From: Bog-159 sp035499555
GTDB lineage: Bacteria > Acidobacteriota > Terriglobia > Bryobacterales > Bryobacteraceae
Reading direction: 5' to 3'
Assembly (NCBI GenBank): GCA_035499555.1
Contig: DATJYO010000062.1
Span: 62,001 to 126,000 of the forward strand
DNA: 64,000 bases
The notes below the pieces were generated by a model. The model was not told where the DNA came from. It saw only the letters and a list, made by a program, of their open reading frames with translations, and ran no database searches. How positions within the stretch are numbered: position 1 is the first letter of the stretch; every line of letters starts with the position of its first letter. A program made the translations under genes and the position numbers. Shown here piece by piece: positions 9,181-16,892 of this stretch.

Positions 9181-9256
9181 GGGCCTGTGGCGCAGTTGGG
9201 AGCGCGCTTCCATGGCATGGAAGAGGTCGTGAGTTCGAATCTCACCAGGTCCACCA
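9181..9256 (+). tRNA. tRNA-Ala (GGC anticodon)
   Basis: A complete 76-base cloverleaf. The acceptor stem GGGCCTG pairs with CAGGTCC and contains the G3-U70 pair that identifies alanine tRNAs. The anticodon stem CTTCC/GGAAG encloses the loop ATGGCAT with anticodon GGC. The T arm is GTGAG-TTCGAAT-CTCAC, and a discriminator A is followed by an encoded CCA. It reads GCC/GCU codons. A degenerate copy of its anticodon arm lies 94 bases downstream. Confidence 0.97.
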
Positions 9257-9295
9257 AAACATCTCCCAATCAAACATAGACTTAGCATAATGCTT

Positions 9296-9322
9296 GCGCT
9301 CTTCCACGTCTCGGAAGAGGTC
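9296..9322 (+). repeat. degenerate copy of the tRNA-Ala anticodon arm
   Basis: 27 bases that match tRNA positions 9202-9228 at 22 of 27 sites. They keep the CTTCC/GGAAG stem and the following AGGTC, but the loop is ACGTCTC. There are no acceptor, D or T arms around it, so it is not a functional tRNA. It may be the far-side remnant of an integration event at the tRNA, or a chance similarity of a short hairpin. Confidence 0.45.
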
Positions 9323-9327
9323 ACCAG

Positions 9328-9367
9328 GAGTCCATTTGGAGTCCAAACTCGTCAAAATTTGGACTCC
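9328..9367. repeat. tandem and inverted repeat downstream of tRNA-Ala
   Basis: GGAGTCCATT (9328-9337) is directly followed by GGAGTCCAAA (9338-9347), and the latter is repeated in perfect inverse as TTTGGACTCC (9358-9367) with a ten-base loop. No T-run follows. It could be a terminator of the tRNA transcript without a U-tract, or arm-type sites left by a recombinase. Confidence 0.5.
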
Positions 9368-9431
9368 AGCTCGATTATGAATCGTTTCCCTTGCGGGCCC
9401 GCTCAAGTTGCTTACCGCTGTTTGCTGCGGT

Positions 9432-9800
9432 TCAAAAGCGTTGCGGCGCCATACCTGAAAACCGCTGGCGTAGCAAGCGCGCGTACTCTTGTCCGGACCA
9501 CTCCTCTTGATCCTTGTCGAAGCCGAGAATGGTGTACGCGGCTTCCGCAACGCGGTAGCTGATACTTGGCTGCTGCAGTTCGTGGATGAGTTGTGGCAGG
9601 ATGCGTGTGTCATGCCGCTTCGCAAGGCCAACGAGGGCTTCCTCACGTGTAGCTACGTCTTCGTCGTTTAGCCTATGAAAAAGCGCATCGCGAGTCTCCT
9701 GGGAGTCATGATCACCAAGAACTCCGAGGCCGAAGGTGGCCCAATCGCGAACGTCGGCATCCGTATCTTCCATAAGTATGAGGAGGGGCTTATAGAGAGA
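9432..9800 (-). pseudogene. truncated HEAT-repeat protein
   Basis: The frame encodes two to three HEAT repeats (MEDTDADVRDWATFGLG, then NDEDVATREEALVGLAKR, then ISYRVAEAAYTILG). Intact members of this family carry several more repeats upstream. Here the frame extends only to YKPLLIL before a stop at 9801-9803, with no credible start codon or ribosome-binding site before the ATG at 9773. The piece therefore looks like the 3' end of a gene whose 5' part has been lost. A short product from ATG 9773 (113 residues) remains possible. It lies just downstream of the tRNA-Ala in a decayed region. Confidence 0.6.
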
Positions 9801-9807
9801 TCATTTA

Positions 9808-9827
9808 TTGTCTGCTCAAGCAGACAA
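9808..9827. repeat. 20-bp palindrome
   Basis: TTGTCTGCT and AGCAGACAA form perfect nine-base arms separated by CA. The palindrome sits immediately upstream of the HEAT fragment's frame-closing stop. With only a two-base centre it is more like a protein-binding operator or recombination site than an RNA hairpin. Confidence 0.5.
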
Positions 9828-10398
9828 CAATCACGACGGCTTGCAGCCGCGCGCGTGGTCCGACCGATGCGCCCGGCTTCGGAGCACTGATCACCGACAC
9901 CATGCCGGCAAAATTCCTATATGTAAAGGCAGGAGTGTGGCAAGCCTCGGACTGCTTGGAGGAGGCGATTGCGGGGAGAATCGCGGACGGGCGCGAGATT
10001 CCGAAGGCGAGCAAAGCCACTCGGGATGAGCGGCTGATACCCGTGCCGGCGCGCTGGCTGCAAGGACCCCTTTATTGCAATTGGCGCGAAAGCTCGGTTG
10101 CGATGAGAGAGAGGTTCGGCGAATGCTCGATCCCCGGCACTCCACCAAACTGCCGCGTATCAAGGAGGCACTCGATGTGCTCGGAAAGCGTCTGGTGGTG
10201 GGCGTTGCGGAAGGGGCTTGAATCGTGACCGGTTGTCTTGACCGCGCTCATCACATTTTCCCTGCTGGCCCCTCCGCCTTTCACGCCATGGGCGAGTTGC
10301 GACACGCGCGCAGCGCGCGACGGCTGGCCGTCACGCAGCCCTGGCCCCATGGTCACGACCCTATCGGAATCTAACACGACGCTTTCACATCCGCAGGA
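9828..10398. other. gene-poor stretch with a possible HicB-like relic
   Basis: About 570 bases without a convincing intact gene. On the plus strand around 9870-10050 one frame reads GFGALITDTMPAKF and, after a gap, DCLEEAIAGRIADGREIPKA and LIPVPARW. This loosely follows the order of HicB-type antitoxin motifs (substrate-like strand, 'EAI...DGxxIPxPS', 'VPA'). The rest of that frame has low-complexity Cys/Trp/Arg-rich content and no ribosome-binding site. I treat it as a possible decayed antitoxin, with low confidence. The remainder, 10060-10398, shows nothing recognisable. Confidence 0.3.
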
Positions 10399-10767
10399 TC
10401 AGCCAGACCCATCGCGATGGGCCAGATCGGGCGCAAATGCCGGCACGCAGACGGCTATGTACTCGGCGCCCTCCGGTTCCGGGGAACTGTAGCGCACCCA
10501 TTCGCCACGGTGTGCGGTAATCGCCTGGCCGGCTTTGACATCCATCGTCCCGCGTTCCGATTCCACCCGCAGAACGCCACGCAAAACCACGGTGTGCTCG
10601 TCGAAATCGGGCGTTTGGCCCGGCTCCCGCCAGCCTGCCGGGCTTTTCATGTGCGCAATGCTCACGGACTTCGCGCCGGAATTGACGCGGCCGATGTATT
10701 CCGCGATCTGTTTCGGCAGGTTGCCCGCGGCGGCGATGTTAGTTGGCTTCTCGATCAGCGTAGGCAT
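10399..10767 (-). CDS. small cupin-domain protein
   Basis: 122 residues, a single cupin barrel. Motif 1 is reduced (GQTPDFDEHTVVLRGVLRVE), with GQAITAHRGEWVRYSSP as the second strand pair. The acidic cupin style resembles the EutQ-like or ethanolamine-utilisation cupins; the classical HxH pair is missing, so metal binding is uncertain. The ATG at 10767 is used rather than an upstream TTG. It lies 39 bases downstream of the VOC gene on the same strand and may be cotranscribed with it. Confidence 0.75.
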   Translation of the reverse strand: MPTLIEKPTNIAAAGNLPKQIAEYIGRVNSGAKSVSIAHMKSPAGWREPGQTPDFDEHTVVLRGVLRVESERGTMDVKAGQAITAHRGEWVRYSSPEPEGAEYIAVCVPAFAPDLAHRDGSG

Positions 10768-10806
10768 GCTTGATTGTCGCAACGATCACGGCCGGCTGCG
10801 GCGGAG

Positions 10807-11229
10807 CTACAGGGCTTCCGCCTTCCCGCCCCACTCTTCCGGATCCGCATCCGCCACCGACTGCGAGAAGGTCCACGAGTAGCCCGCGAAGTCACTTGCG
10901 TTGTATTGCCGCTCGCCGTATGGATGAGTCACGGGCGCCTGGGTGATGCGCGCCCCGTGATCCCTGGCTCGCTGGCAGTGCGCATCGGCGTCTTCGACGC
11001 GAACGGTGACCGAGCATCCCGAGCCCAGCACCGCGTTCTCCTCACTCGGGCGCATCTCCCTCACGGTCACGGCACCGTCGCCCACGTTCAACTGCACGCG
11101 ATGGTTACCGATGCGCAGACGTACGCTGAATCCAAACGCGTCACATAGCCAAGCCGCGGCCTGGTTCACGTCCGGATATGCCAGCACCGGAATTACGGTG
11201 GCGTGCGGTATCGATCGGTTGGATATCAT
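10807..11229 (-). CDS. VOC (glyoxalase/bleomycin-resistance) family protein
   Basis: 140 residues with the two babb modules of the vicinal-oxygen-chelate fold: VIPVLAYPDVNQAAAWLCDAFGF at the start, then VTVRVEDADAHCQRARDHGA and YGERQYNASDFAGYSWTFS at the end. These match the YCII/PhnB-like 'glyoxalase family' proteins with the YGxR(q)Y...D..G..W.F ending. The substrate is unknown. The start is ATG 11229. Confidence 0.85.
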   Translation of the reverse strand: MISNRSIPHATVIPVLAYPDVNQAAAWLCDAFGFSVRLRIGNHRVQLNVGDGAVTVREMRPSEENAVLGSGCSVTVRVEDADAHCQRARDHGARITQAPVTHPYGERQYNASDFAGYSWTFSQSVADADPEEWGGKAEAL

Positions 11230-11430
11230 CCTGTGTCAATTTTTAACAATACACCCTCGCCGCGGCGAGACACAATAAACTCCAAAGGAGACGCATGCCG
11301 AACGACCAAGCCGCTACGAGATATCTCCGGCGGCACGCTAATCGCCGAGGCCGTCCCGCACGCGGCGGCCCAACGCGTGGGCATGAGTCATGCGAACCTC
11401 ACGCGAGGGTCGCAACGGGCGGCGGGCGCG

Positions 11431-11547
11431 ATGGTACTGACCGAGGGATTCCTCGTCTATCTTTCCGCCCGTGAGGTGACCGCACTCGCGCGGGAACTGG
11501 TTGGCGCCAGGGTCGATTCCTGGGTGCTCGATATCCCTTCGCCCGCG
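11431..11547 (+). pseudogene. fragment of a SAM-dependent methyltransferase (LCM/PPM family)
   Basis: A short in-frame stretch, VLTEGFLVYLSAREVTALAR followed by LVGARVDSWVLDIPSP. It matches the C-terminal half of leucine-carboxyl-methyltransferase-like class I enzymes ('TEGLLVYL...V..L...L......W..D..SP'). The SAM-binding N-terminal domain and the rest of the C-terminus are absent; flanking codons in the same frame (11295-11658) do not resemble the family. This looks like a degraded gene. Confidence 0.5.
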
Positions 11548-11654
11548 CCGCCGCGGCCCTGGGAGGCAGGCGTCCGGTCGGGCGTCTGCCGGCTGGAAAG
11601 AGCATCGTCAGACCCACGGATCGGTGCTGTCTCGCCCTCGGCGGAATGGGCGCG

Positions 11655-11978
11655 CTAGCTGCTGCCCTGTTGGAGATGCGGCGACTTCCTGCCGGCCCGC
11701 CACCAGTCACGGCCGGTTTGCGCGGCGACTCCGAAGAGGAACCCGATCGCGCCGCCAAACAAAGTGATTAGCACCGTTGCGCCGCCCACTATGGCCGCCA
11801 GAAACAGCGTGGCACCCCATCCGGATGCCGGACCCTGGAGATTCTCCCTGACGGTGAGAACGCACCGAATCAGGCCCAGGGCGAAGCCTATGCCCGCACC
11901 AGCCAGGATCGAGACGCGCAGCCATGAGCTATCCGCGTAACGGGGGCCGCCGAAGAACCGGGAGTTCTGTTGTTCCAT
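11655..11978 (-). CDS. small membrane protein with two predicted helices
   Basis: 107 residues. The ATG at 11978 has GGA about ten bases upstream (AAGGAAAGCAGTT), whereas the longer frame upstream lacks a ribosome-binding site. Two hydrophobic helices are visible, SILAGAGIGFALGLIRCVL (about 22-40) and TLFLAAIVGGATVLITLF (about 56-73), followed by a third glycine-rich stretch GGAIGFLFGVAA. N- and C-termini are polar. The family is not recognised. It is divergent from the GAF-ANTAR regulator. Confidence 0.65.
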   Translation of the reverse strand: MEQQNSRFFGGPRYADSSWLRVSILAGAGIGFALGLIRCVLTVRENLQGPASGWGATLFLAAIVGGATVLITLFGGAIGFLFGVAAQTGRDWWRAGRKSPHLQQGSS

Positions 11979-12126
11979 AACTGCTTTCCTTCGATTCGCC
12001 GTTTGATTGGAGTATATTGATCCCGCGGCAAAAGTCAAGCCCTGCGGCGGATGTCCCGGTGGTGCCATGCACTCCATAAGAAATTTGGATTGGACCATTC
12101 AGCCGGTTAGTCCGTAGACTAAAAGT

Positions 12127-13443
12127 ATGCGGTCCGCCCCGTCGGCTATCGTCTCGGAAGGCGCTTCCCAAGTAGCCCTTCTGCATCACATCAGCAGCAT
12201 CGTCAGCTCCGACCTGAGCCTGGAAAAGATGCTCCAGGAGCTGATCTCGCTTACGCTCGAAACCACACAATGCGACGCCTGCCTGGTCTACCTGGTGGAT
12301 CGGGATAGCAACGAAGTGGTGCTGCGCGCCTCGCAACTGCCGCACGACGCGGAGATCGGCAAAATACGGCTGAAGATGGGCGAAGGCATTACGGGCTGGG
12401 TGGCGCAGCACAAGTCCGTGGTCGCGCTGGCCAACAAGGCCTCCGCCGATGCCCGCTTCAAGACCTTTCAAACCCTGCCGGAAGATACCTTCGAAGCCTT
12501 CCTTTCGGTCCCGCTGGTCAGCGGGGGCGACCTCATCGGTGTCATCAACGTCCACCACCGGGGTGCGCACACGCACGCGCCGGAAGAGATCGCGCTGGTC
12601 AGCTTCATCGGCGAACAGATGGGCGGCGCCATCGCCAAGTCCCGTTTGGAAGAGCGTTCGGAGACCGCCGTCAAGCGCATGGAGGCGCTGGCCGCGGTGG
12701 CGCAGACCATCTCGGCGGAGAGTTACCTGGACCGCATCTTGCAGGCGATTTCCGAGATGGTGGCCGAAACGCTCGACTCGCAAGTCTGCTCCATTATGCT
12801 GATCGATGAAGACCGCCGCGAGCTGGTGATATCGGCGGCGCGCTGCTCATCGCCGGATTACCTGCACAAGATGCCGCTCAAGATCGAAGACTCGCTGATC
12901 GGCCGGGTGGTGCGCGAAGGCCGGCCGATTACGGTTCCGAATGTGCTCGCCGAGAAACAGTTCCGCTACCCGGAACTGGCGCGCAAGACCGGCCTGGCGT
13001 CGCTGTTGTCGGTGCCGCTGCTCACCCGCGACAAAGTGATCGGCACCATTAATATCTACACGCGGGAGCAACGGTCCTTCAGCGACGAAGAGATCGGATT
13101 TGTGAAAGCCGTCGCCGGCCAGGCGGCCATCGCCATCGAGAATGCCCGCCTCATGTCGGAAACCCTCGAGATGAAGCGGACCCTGGAGGCGCGCAAGCTG
13201 GTGGAGCGCGCCAAGGGCATCCTGCAGCAGAAGTACAGCCTGACCGAAGAAGAAGCCTACCTGCGGCTGCGCAATGAAAGCCGGCGTTTGCGGCGTCCCA
13301 TGCGCGATCTCGCGGAGGCCGTCATTCTGGCGGATGACCTGCGCCGCGCCGGCGAACCGGCCAAGGGACGCGCGGAGATGCCCAAAGAACCGCTCACCGA
13401 ACCGGACGAGCATCGGCTGGAGATTCCCGGCCTGCCGCGCTGA
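12127..13443 (+). CDS. GAF-GAF-ANTAR signalling protein
   Basis: 438 residues with no transmembrane segment. GAF 1 spans about residues 15-170 (CDACLVYLVDRDSNEVVLRA, GEGITGWVAQ, FLSVPLVSGGDLIGVINVHH). GAF 2 spans about 190-340 (VCSIMLIDEDRRELVISAA, SLIGRVVREG, LLSVPLLTRDKVIGTINIYT). The C-terminus, about 345-405, is an ANTAR RNA-binding three-helix domain (LVERAKGILQQKYSLTEEEA, then RLRNESRRLRRPMRDLAEAV). ANTAR proteins bind paired hexanucleotide stem-loops in leader RNAs and prevent termination. The ligand sensed by the GAF domains is unknown. There is no receiver domain and no histidine kinase nearby, so control is presumably by direct ligand binding. Confidence 0.9.
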   Translation: MRSAPSAIVSEGASQVALLHHISSIVSSDLSLEKMLQELISLTLETTQCDACLVYLVDRDSNEVVLRASQLPHDAEIGKIRLKMGEGITGWVAQHKSVVALANKASADARFKTFQTLPEDTFEAFLSVPLVSGGDLIGVINVHHRGAHTHAPEEIALVSFIGEQMGGAIAKSRLEERSETAVKRMEALAAVAQTISAESYLDRILQAISEMVAETLDSQVCSIMLIDEDRRELVISAARCSSPDYLHKMPLKIEDSLIGRVVREGRPITVPNVLAEKQFRYPELARKTGLASLLSVPLLTRDKVIGTINIYTREQRSFSDEEIGFVKAVAGQAAIAIENARLMSETLEMKRTLEARKLVERAKGILQQKYSLTEEEAYLRLRNESRRLRRPMRDLAEAVILADDLRRAGEPAKGRAEMPKEPLTEPDEHRLEIPGLPR

Positions 13444-13532
13444 CGGACTATCGCTCTGTAAGAACAGTCCGCCGAGGTGCGCTTCTCTACGCGCGTTTGA
13501 CGGCCCGCCGCCGCGACCCGTAGAATTGGTTC

Positions 13533-14441
13533 ATGTCCCTCCGTCCCATCAAGAAGCTCATTAAGTCCAAGCCGACGCTGGAGGGCGCAGGCGTGCATCT
13601 GCGCCGCGCATTCGGCTTCGGCAGCACATCGGATTTCGACCCTTTCCTGCTGCTCGACGATTTCCGCAATGACGTTCCGGAAGACTACCTGGCGGGCTTT
13701 CCGTGGCATCCCCACCGCGGCATCGAGACCATCACCTACGTCCTGGCCGGCACGGTCGAACACGGCGATAGCATGGGCAACCGCGGCGCCATTGCCGCCG
13801 GCGATGTACAGTGGATGACCGCGGGACGCGGCATCATCCACCAGGAGATGCCCAAGGGCGACCACGCGGGACGCATGCACGGCTTCCAACTGTGGGCTAA
13901 CCTCCCGGCGGCGCTCAAGATGACCGCGCCGCGCTACCAGGAAGTCAAAGCCGCCGACATTCCCGAAATCACCGACGACGACGGCACGCACGTGCGCGTC
14001 GTGTGCGGCAGTTTCTGGGGCACGTCCGGTCCGGTGGATGGTATCGCCGCCGATCCCATTTATCTGGATGTCTCGGTGCCTCCGGGCAAACGCAAGACGC
14101 TGCCCGTGGAGACCACCCGCCACGCGTTTGCCTACGTGTTCGCGGGCTCCGGGAAGTTCTGCAACGCTTCGTCGCCGCTGGAGGTTCCGACCGAGCCGGT
14201 GGGATGGGCCGACACCGCGCCGCCGCGGGACGCCGACAACCGCTCGCTGGTGCTGTTCGATCGCGGCGACGAGCTCGCCGTGCAGGCGGGCGAAGACGGC
14301 ATCCGGTTTCTGCTGGTCTCCGGCAAACCGCTCGAAGAGCCCGTGGCATGGTATGGTCCGATCGTGATGAACACGCAGGAGCAACTGCGCGAGGCCTTCA
14401 GCGAACTGCAGCAAGGCACGTTTCTCAAGCCGCTCTCATGA
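13533..14441 (+). CDS. pirin family protein
   Basis: 302 residues, a bicupin of the pirin family. The N-terminal cupin carries the metal ligands in FPWHPHRGIETITYVL (two His) and GRGIIHQEMP (His, Glu), and GDVQWMTAG lies between them. The C-terminal cupin domain ends EEPVAWYGPIVMNT, also typical. Bacterial pirins are iron proteins, some with quercetinase activity. The stop overlaps the start of the next gene as ATGA, so the gene is coupled to the decarboxylating dehydrogenase. Confidence 0.92.
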   Translation: MSLRPIKKLIKSKPTLEGAGVHLRRAFGFGSTSDFDPFLLLDDFRNDVPEDYLAGFPWHPHRGIETITYVLAGTVEHGDSMGNRGAIAAGDVQWMTAGRGIIHQEMPKGDHAGRMHGFQLWANLPAALKMTAPRYQEVKAADIPEITDDDGTHVRVVCGSFWGTSGPVDGIAADPIYLDVSVPPGKRKTLPVETTRHAFAYVFAGSGKFCNASSPLEVPTEPVGWADTAPPRDADNRSLVLFDRGDELAVQAGEDGIRFLLVSGKPLEEPVAWYGPIVMNTQEQLREAFSELQQGTFLKPLS

Positions 14442-15502
14442 AGACTCTGACGATCGCGGTGATCGCCGGCGATGGCGTCGGCCAGGAGGTGATTCCGCAA
14501 GCCAAGCGCGTGCTGGAGAAAGCGGCGCAGAAACACAATCTGATGTTTGCGTTTCAGGATTTCGATTGGGGCGCCGGGCACTTCTTTCGCTGGGGCAAGA
14601 TGATGCCCTCCGGCGCGCTCGATCTGCTGCAATCCTGCGACGCCATCCTGCTGGGCGCCGTGGGCCACCCGGACATCCCCGATCACACCACGCTCAACGG
14701 GCTGCTGCTGCCCATCCGGCGGTCGTTCGACCAATACGCCAACGTGCGGCCGGCCTATCTGTACCCCGGCGTGACTTCGCCACTCGCCGCCCGCCAGGGA
14801 GGCCAGATCGATATGGTCGTGGTGCGGGAGAACACCGAAGGCGAGTATGCGCAAGTGGGCGGGTTCGTCTATATGGCGCAGCCCGAGGAAGTCGCCATTC
14901 AAACCTCCGTGTTTACCCGCCGCGGCACGGAACGGGTCGTGCGTTACGCCTTTGATCTGGCGGTGAAACGCCGCCGGAAGAAACGCGTCACCTCGATCAC
15001 CAAGTCGAATGCCCAGGGCTACAGCATGGCGCTGTGGGATCGCACGTTTCAGGAAGTGGCGCTCGAATATCCGGGCGTGGAGACCGAGTCGCTGCTGGTG
15101 GACGCCGCGGCCATGAATTTCATCCGGCGGCCGGAGAGTTTCGATGTGGTGGTGGCTTCCAACCTGTTTGGCGATATCCTGAGCGATATTTCCGCCATCA
15201 TTATCGGCAGCATGGGACTGGCGGCCAGCGCCAACCTGGATCCTTCGCGCCGGTTTCCGTCGATGTTCGAACCCGTGCACGGCTCCGCGCCGGACATCGC
15301 GGGCAAAGGCGTGGTGAATCCGCTGGCGGCCATCTTAAGCGCCGGCATGATGCTGGATCATCTGGAGCAGTCCGCGGCCGCCCGGGGCGTGGAACGGGCA
15401 GTGGCCGCGGTTCTGGCCGAAGGCAGAATCCGCACGCCCGACCTGGGGGGCACGAACAGCACGCAGGAGGTGACCGATGCGGTCCTGGAAAAAATGGCTT
15501 AG
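14438..15502 (+). CDS. tartrate/D-malate dehydrogenase-like decarboxylating dehydrogenase
   Basis: 354 residues of the isocitrate/isopropylmalate dehydrogenase superfamily. Visible features are the N-terminal IAVIAGDGVGQEVIPQA, the substrate loop LLLPIRRSFDQYANVRPAYL, VRENTEGEYAQVGG, the metal/substrate lysine SITKSNAQGYSM, the metal aspartates in FGDILSDISA, and the cofactor loop EPVHGSAPDIAGKG. The ENTEGEYA segment and GHFFRWGKMMP are closer to TtuC/DmlA (tartrate or D-malate) than to LeuB. NAD is the likely cofactor. The ATG overlaps the pirin TGA, and its own end overlaps the hydrolase gene by 26 bases. Confidence 0.85.
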   Translation: MKTLTIAVIAGDGVGQEVIPQAKRVLEKAAQKHNLMFAFQDFDWGAGHFFRWGKMMPSGALDLLQSCDAILLGAVGHPDIPDHTTLNGLLLPIRRSFDQYANVRPAYLYPGVTSPLAARQGGQIDMVVVRENTEGEYAQVGGFVYMAQPEEVAIQTSVFTRRGTERVVRYAFDLAVKRRRKKRVTSITKSNAQGYSMALWDRTFQEVALEYPGVETESLLVDAAAMNFIRRPESFDVVVASNLFGDILSDISAIIIGSMGLAASANLDPSRRFPSMFEPVHGSAPDIAGKGVVNPLAAILSAGMMLDHLEQSAAARGVERAVAAVLAEGRIRTPDLGGTNSTQEVTDAVLEKMA

Positions 15503-16397
15503 CATAGGCATACTGGCTCCGGCCTTGCTTATGGCGCAAACCAAGTGGCATCACCGCTACGCCGAAGTCAACGGCGTGAAACTGCATTACGTGGAACAGG
15601 GGAAAGGCGAGCTGATCCTGTTCCTGCACGGATTCCCGGAATTCTGGTATGAGTGGAAGGACCTGATACCGGCGTTCGCCAAGGACCATCACGCAGTGGC
15701 GCCCGACATGCGCGGCTACAACCTGTCGGACAAGCCCGCGGCGGTGGAACAGTATCGCGTGCCGGTGATCGTCGAGGATGTGCAGGCGCTGGCCGTCAAG
15801 CTGAAGGCCCGCAAGTTCGTTCTGGTGGGGCACGACTGGGGCGGCGTGATTGCCTGGGCCTATGCCGCGGCGCACCCTGAAATGCTGGATAAGCTGATCA
15901 TCGTGAATGCCCCGCATCCCACGGTATTCGCGCGCGAACTGGCCGGCAATCCGGCGCAGCAGAAAGCCAGCGCTTATTTCAACCTGTTCAATTCGCCGCA
16001 GGCCGAAGCGTTTCTGGGCCAGAACAATTTTGGCGCGCTGCAGGCTTTGATGAAGCCCTGGGCTAGTGAAGCGGACCTGAAGGAATATGTCGCCGACTGG
16101 AACCGGGGGTTGACCGGCGGCCTGAACTATTACCGCGCGGCACAATTGCACTCACCGGTGGATGGCGGACATGCACCGCCGGCCAGCGTGGCTCCGGCGA
16201 TGAAGACCATCGAAACACCCACGCTGGTGATCTGGGGCGAGAAGGACACGGCGCTCCTGACCGGAAACCTGAACGGCCTCGACGCCTACGTGAAGAACCT
16301 GGAGGTGCGCCGCATTCCGGATGGAACTCATTGGGTCATCCATGAAAAGACCGCGGAGGTGATCCGCGCCATGCGCGACTTCCTGGCGCAGCCATAA
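15477..16397 (+). CDS. alpha/beta hydrolase, epoxide-hydrolase-like, exported
   Basis: 306 residues with a signal peptide (MRSWKKWLSIGILAPALLMA). The oxyanion/lid motif HGFPEFWYEW and the nucleophile elbow GHDWGG (Asp) are those of the soluble epoxide hydrolase / haloalkane dehalogenase group. The acid lies near IWGEKDTAL and the catalytic His is in PDGTHWVIHE. RGYNLSDKP is also typical of epoxide hydrolases. Export is unusual for the family but common among acidobacterial members (inference). The start overlaps the dehydrogenase gene by 26 bases, so the gene is part of the same operon. Confidence 0.85.
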   Translation: MRSWKKWLSIGILAPALLMAQTKWHHRYAEVNGVKLHYVEQGKGELILFLHGFPEFWYEWKDLIPAFAKDHHAVAPDMRGYNLSDKPAAVEQYRVPVIVEDVQALAVKLKARKFVLVGHDWGGVIAWAYAAAHPEMLDKLIIVNAPHPTVFARELAGNPAQQKASAYFNLFNSPQAEAFLGQNNFGALQALMKPWASEADLKEYVADWNRGLTGGLNYYRAAQLHSPVDGGHAPPASVAPAMKTIETPTLVIWGEKDTALLTGNLNGLDAYVKNLEVRRIPDGTHWVIHEKTAEVIRAMRDFLAQP

Positions 16398-16420
16398 GCC
16401 GGCGATGCCGGCTGCGGCGT

Positions 16421-16450
16421 TTGACCGGGCGCCCGGCACTCTCCTATACT
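16421..16450 (+). promoter_or_regulatory. putative sigma-70 promoter of secG
   Basis: TTGACC (16421-16426) and TATACT (16445-16450) are separated by 18 bases and each match five of six consensus positions. Transcription would start around 16457, only about seven bases before the secG ATG at 16464, giving an almost leaderless message. Confidence 0.55.
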
Positions 16451-16463
16451 GATAAAAGACGCA

Positions 16464-16886
16464 ATGTATATCTTATTGACCATTCTGCATGTATTGGTGT
16501 GCATTTTTCTGATCATCGTGGTGCTGTTGCAGAGCGGGAAGGCGGCCGACCTGGCAGGCGCTTTCGGCGGCATGGGATCGCAGACAGCCTTCGGTCCGCG
16601 CGGTTCGGCGACGCTGCTCTCCAAGGCCACCACGGCCTCGGCTATCATTTTTATGATCACGTCGCTGTCGCTTTCGATTCTGGCGACCCGCGGTTCGGGT
16701 TCGAGTGGCGCCAAGACGGTATTGGACACATCGGGCGCGTCCCAATCGGCGCCCGTAAAGAAGGGACCCGCGCCGGCTCCGGCCAAAGCGCCGGCCAGCC
16801 AACCGGGGAAATCGACGACCTTCCAATTTCCGACGCCGTCGCAGGGCCAGAAGGCCCCGGCCGCGCCGGCACAACCTAAGAAGTAG
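16464..16886 (+). CDS. secG: preprotein translocase subunit SecG
   Basis: 140 residues. Two transmembrane helices (residues about 2-22 and 55-75) flank the conserved cytoplasmic loop VVLLQSGKAADLAGAFGGMG, with TAFGPRGSATLLSKAT following; this is diagnostic for SecG of the SecYEG channel. The C-terminal tail (about 65 residues) is Pro/Ala/Lys rich and longer than in E. coli, ending PKK. There is no strong Shine-Dalgarno, consistent with the near-leaderless promoter. tRNA-Leu follows six bases downstream and is likely cotranscribed. Confidence 0.95.
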   Translation: MYILLTILHVLVCIFLIIVVLLQSGKAADLAGAFGGMGSQTAFGPRGSATLLSKATTASAIIFMITSLSLSILATRGSGSSGAKTVLDTSGASQSAPVKKGPAPAPAKAPASQPGKSTTFQFPTPSQGQKAPAAPAQPKK

Positions 16887-16892
16887 CCCCTT

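Noticed and set aside
9296..9322. A second tRNA-like hairpin near tRNA-Ala
   Set aside because: There are no acceptor, D or T arms and position 33 of the loop is C, so it cannot be a working tRNA; kept only as a possible relic.
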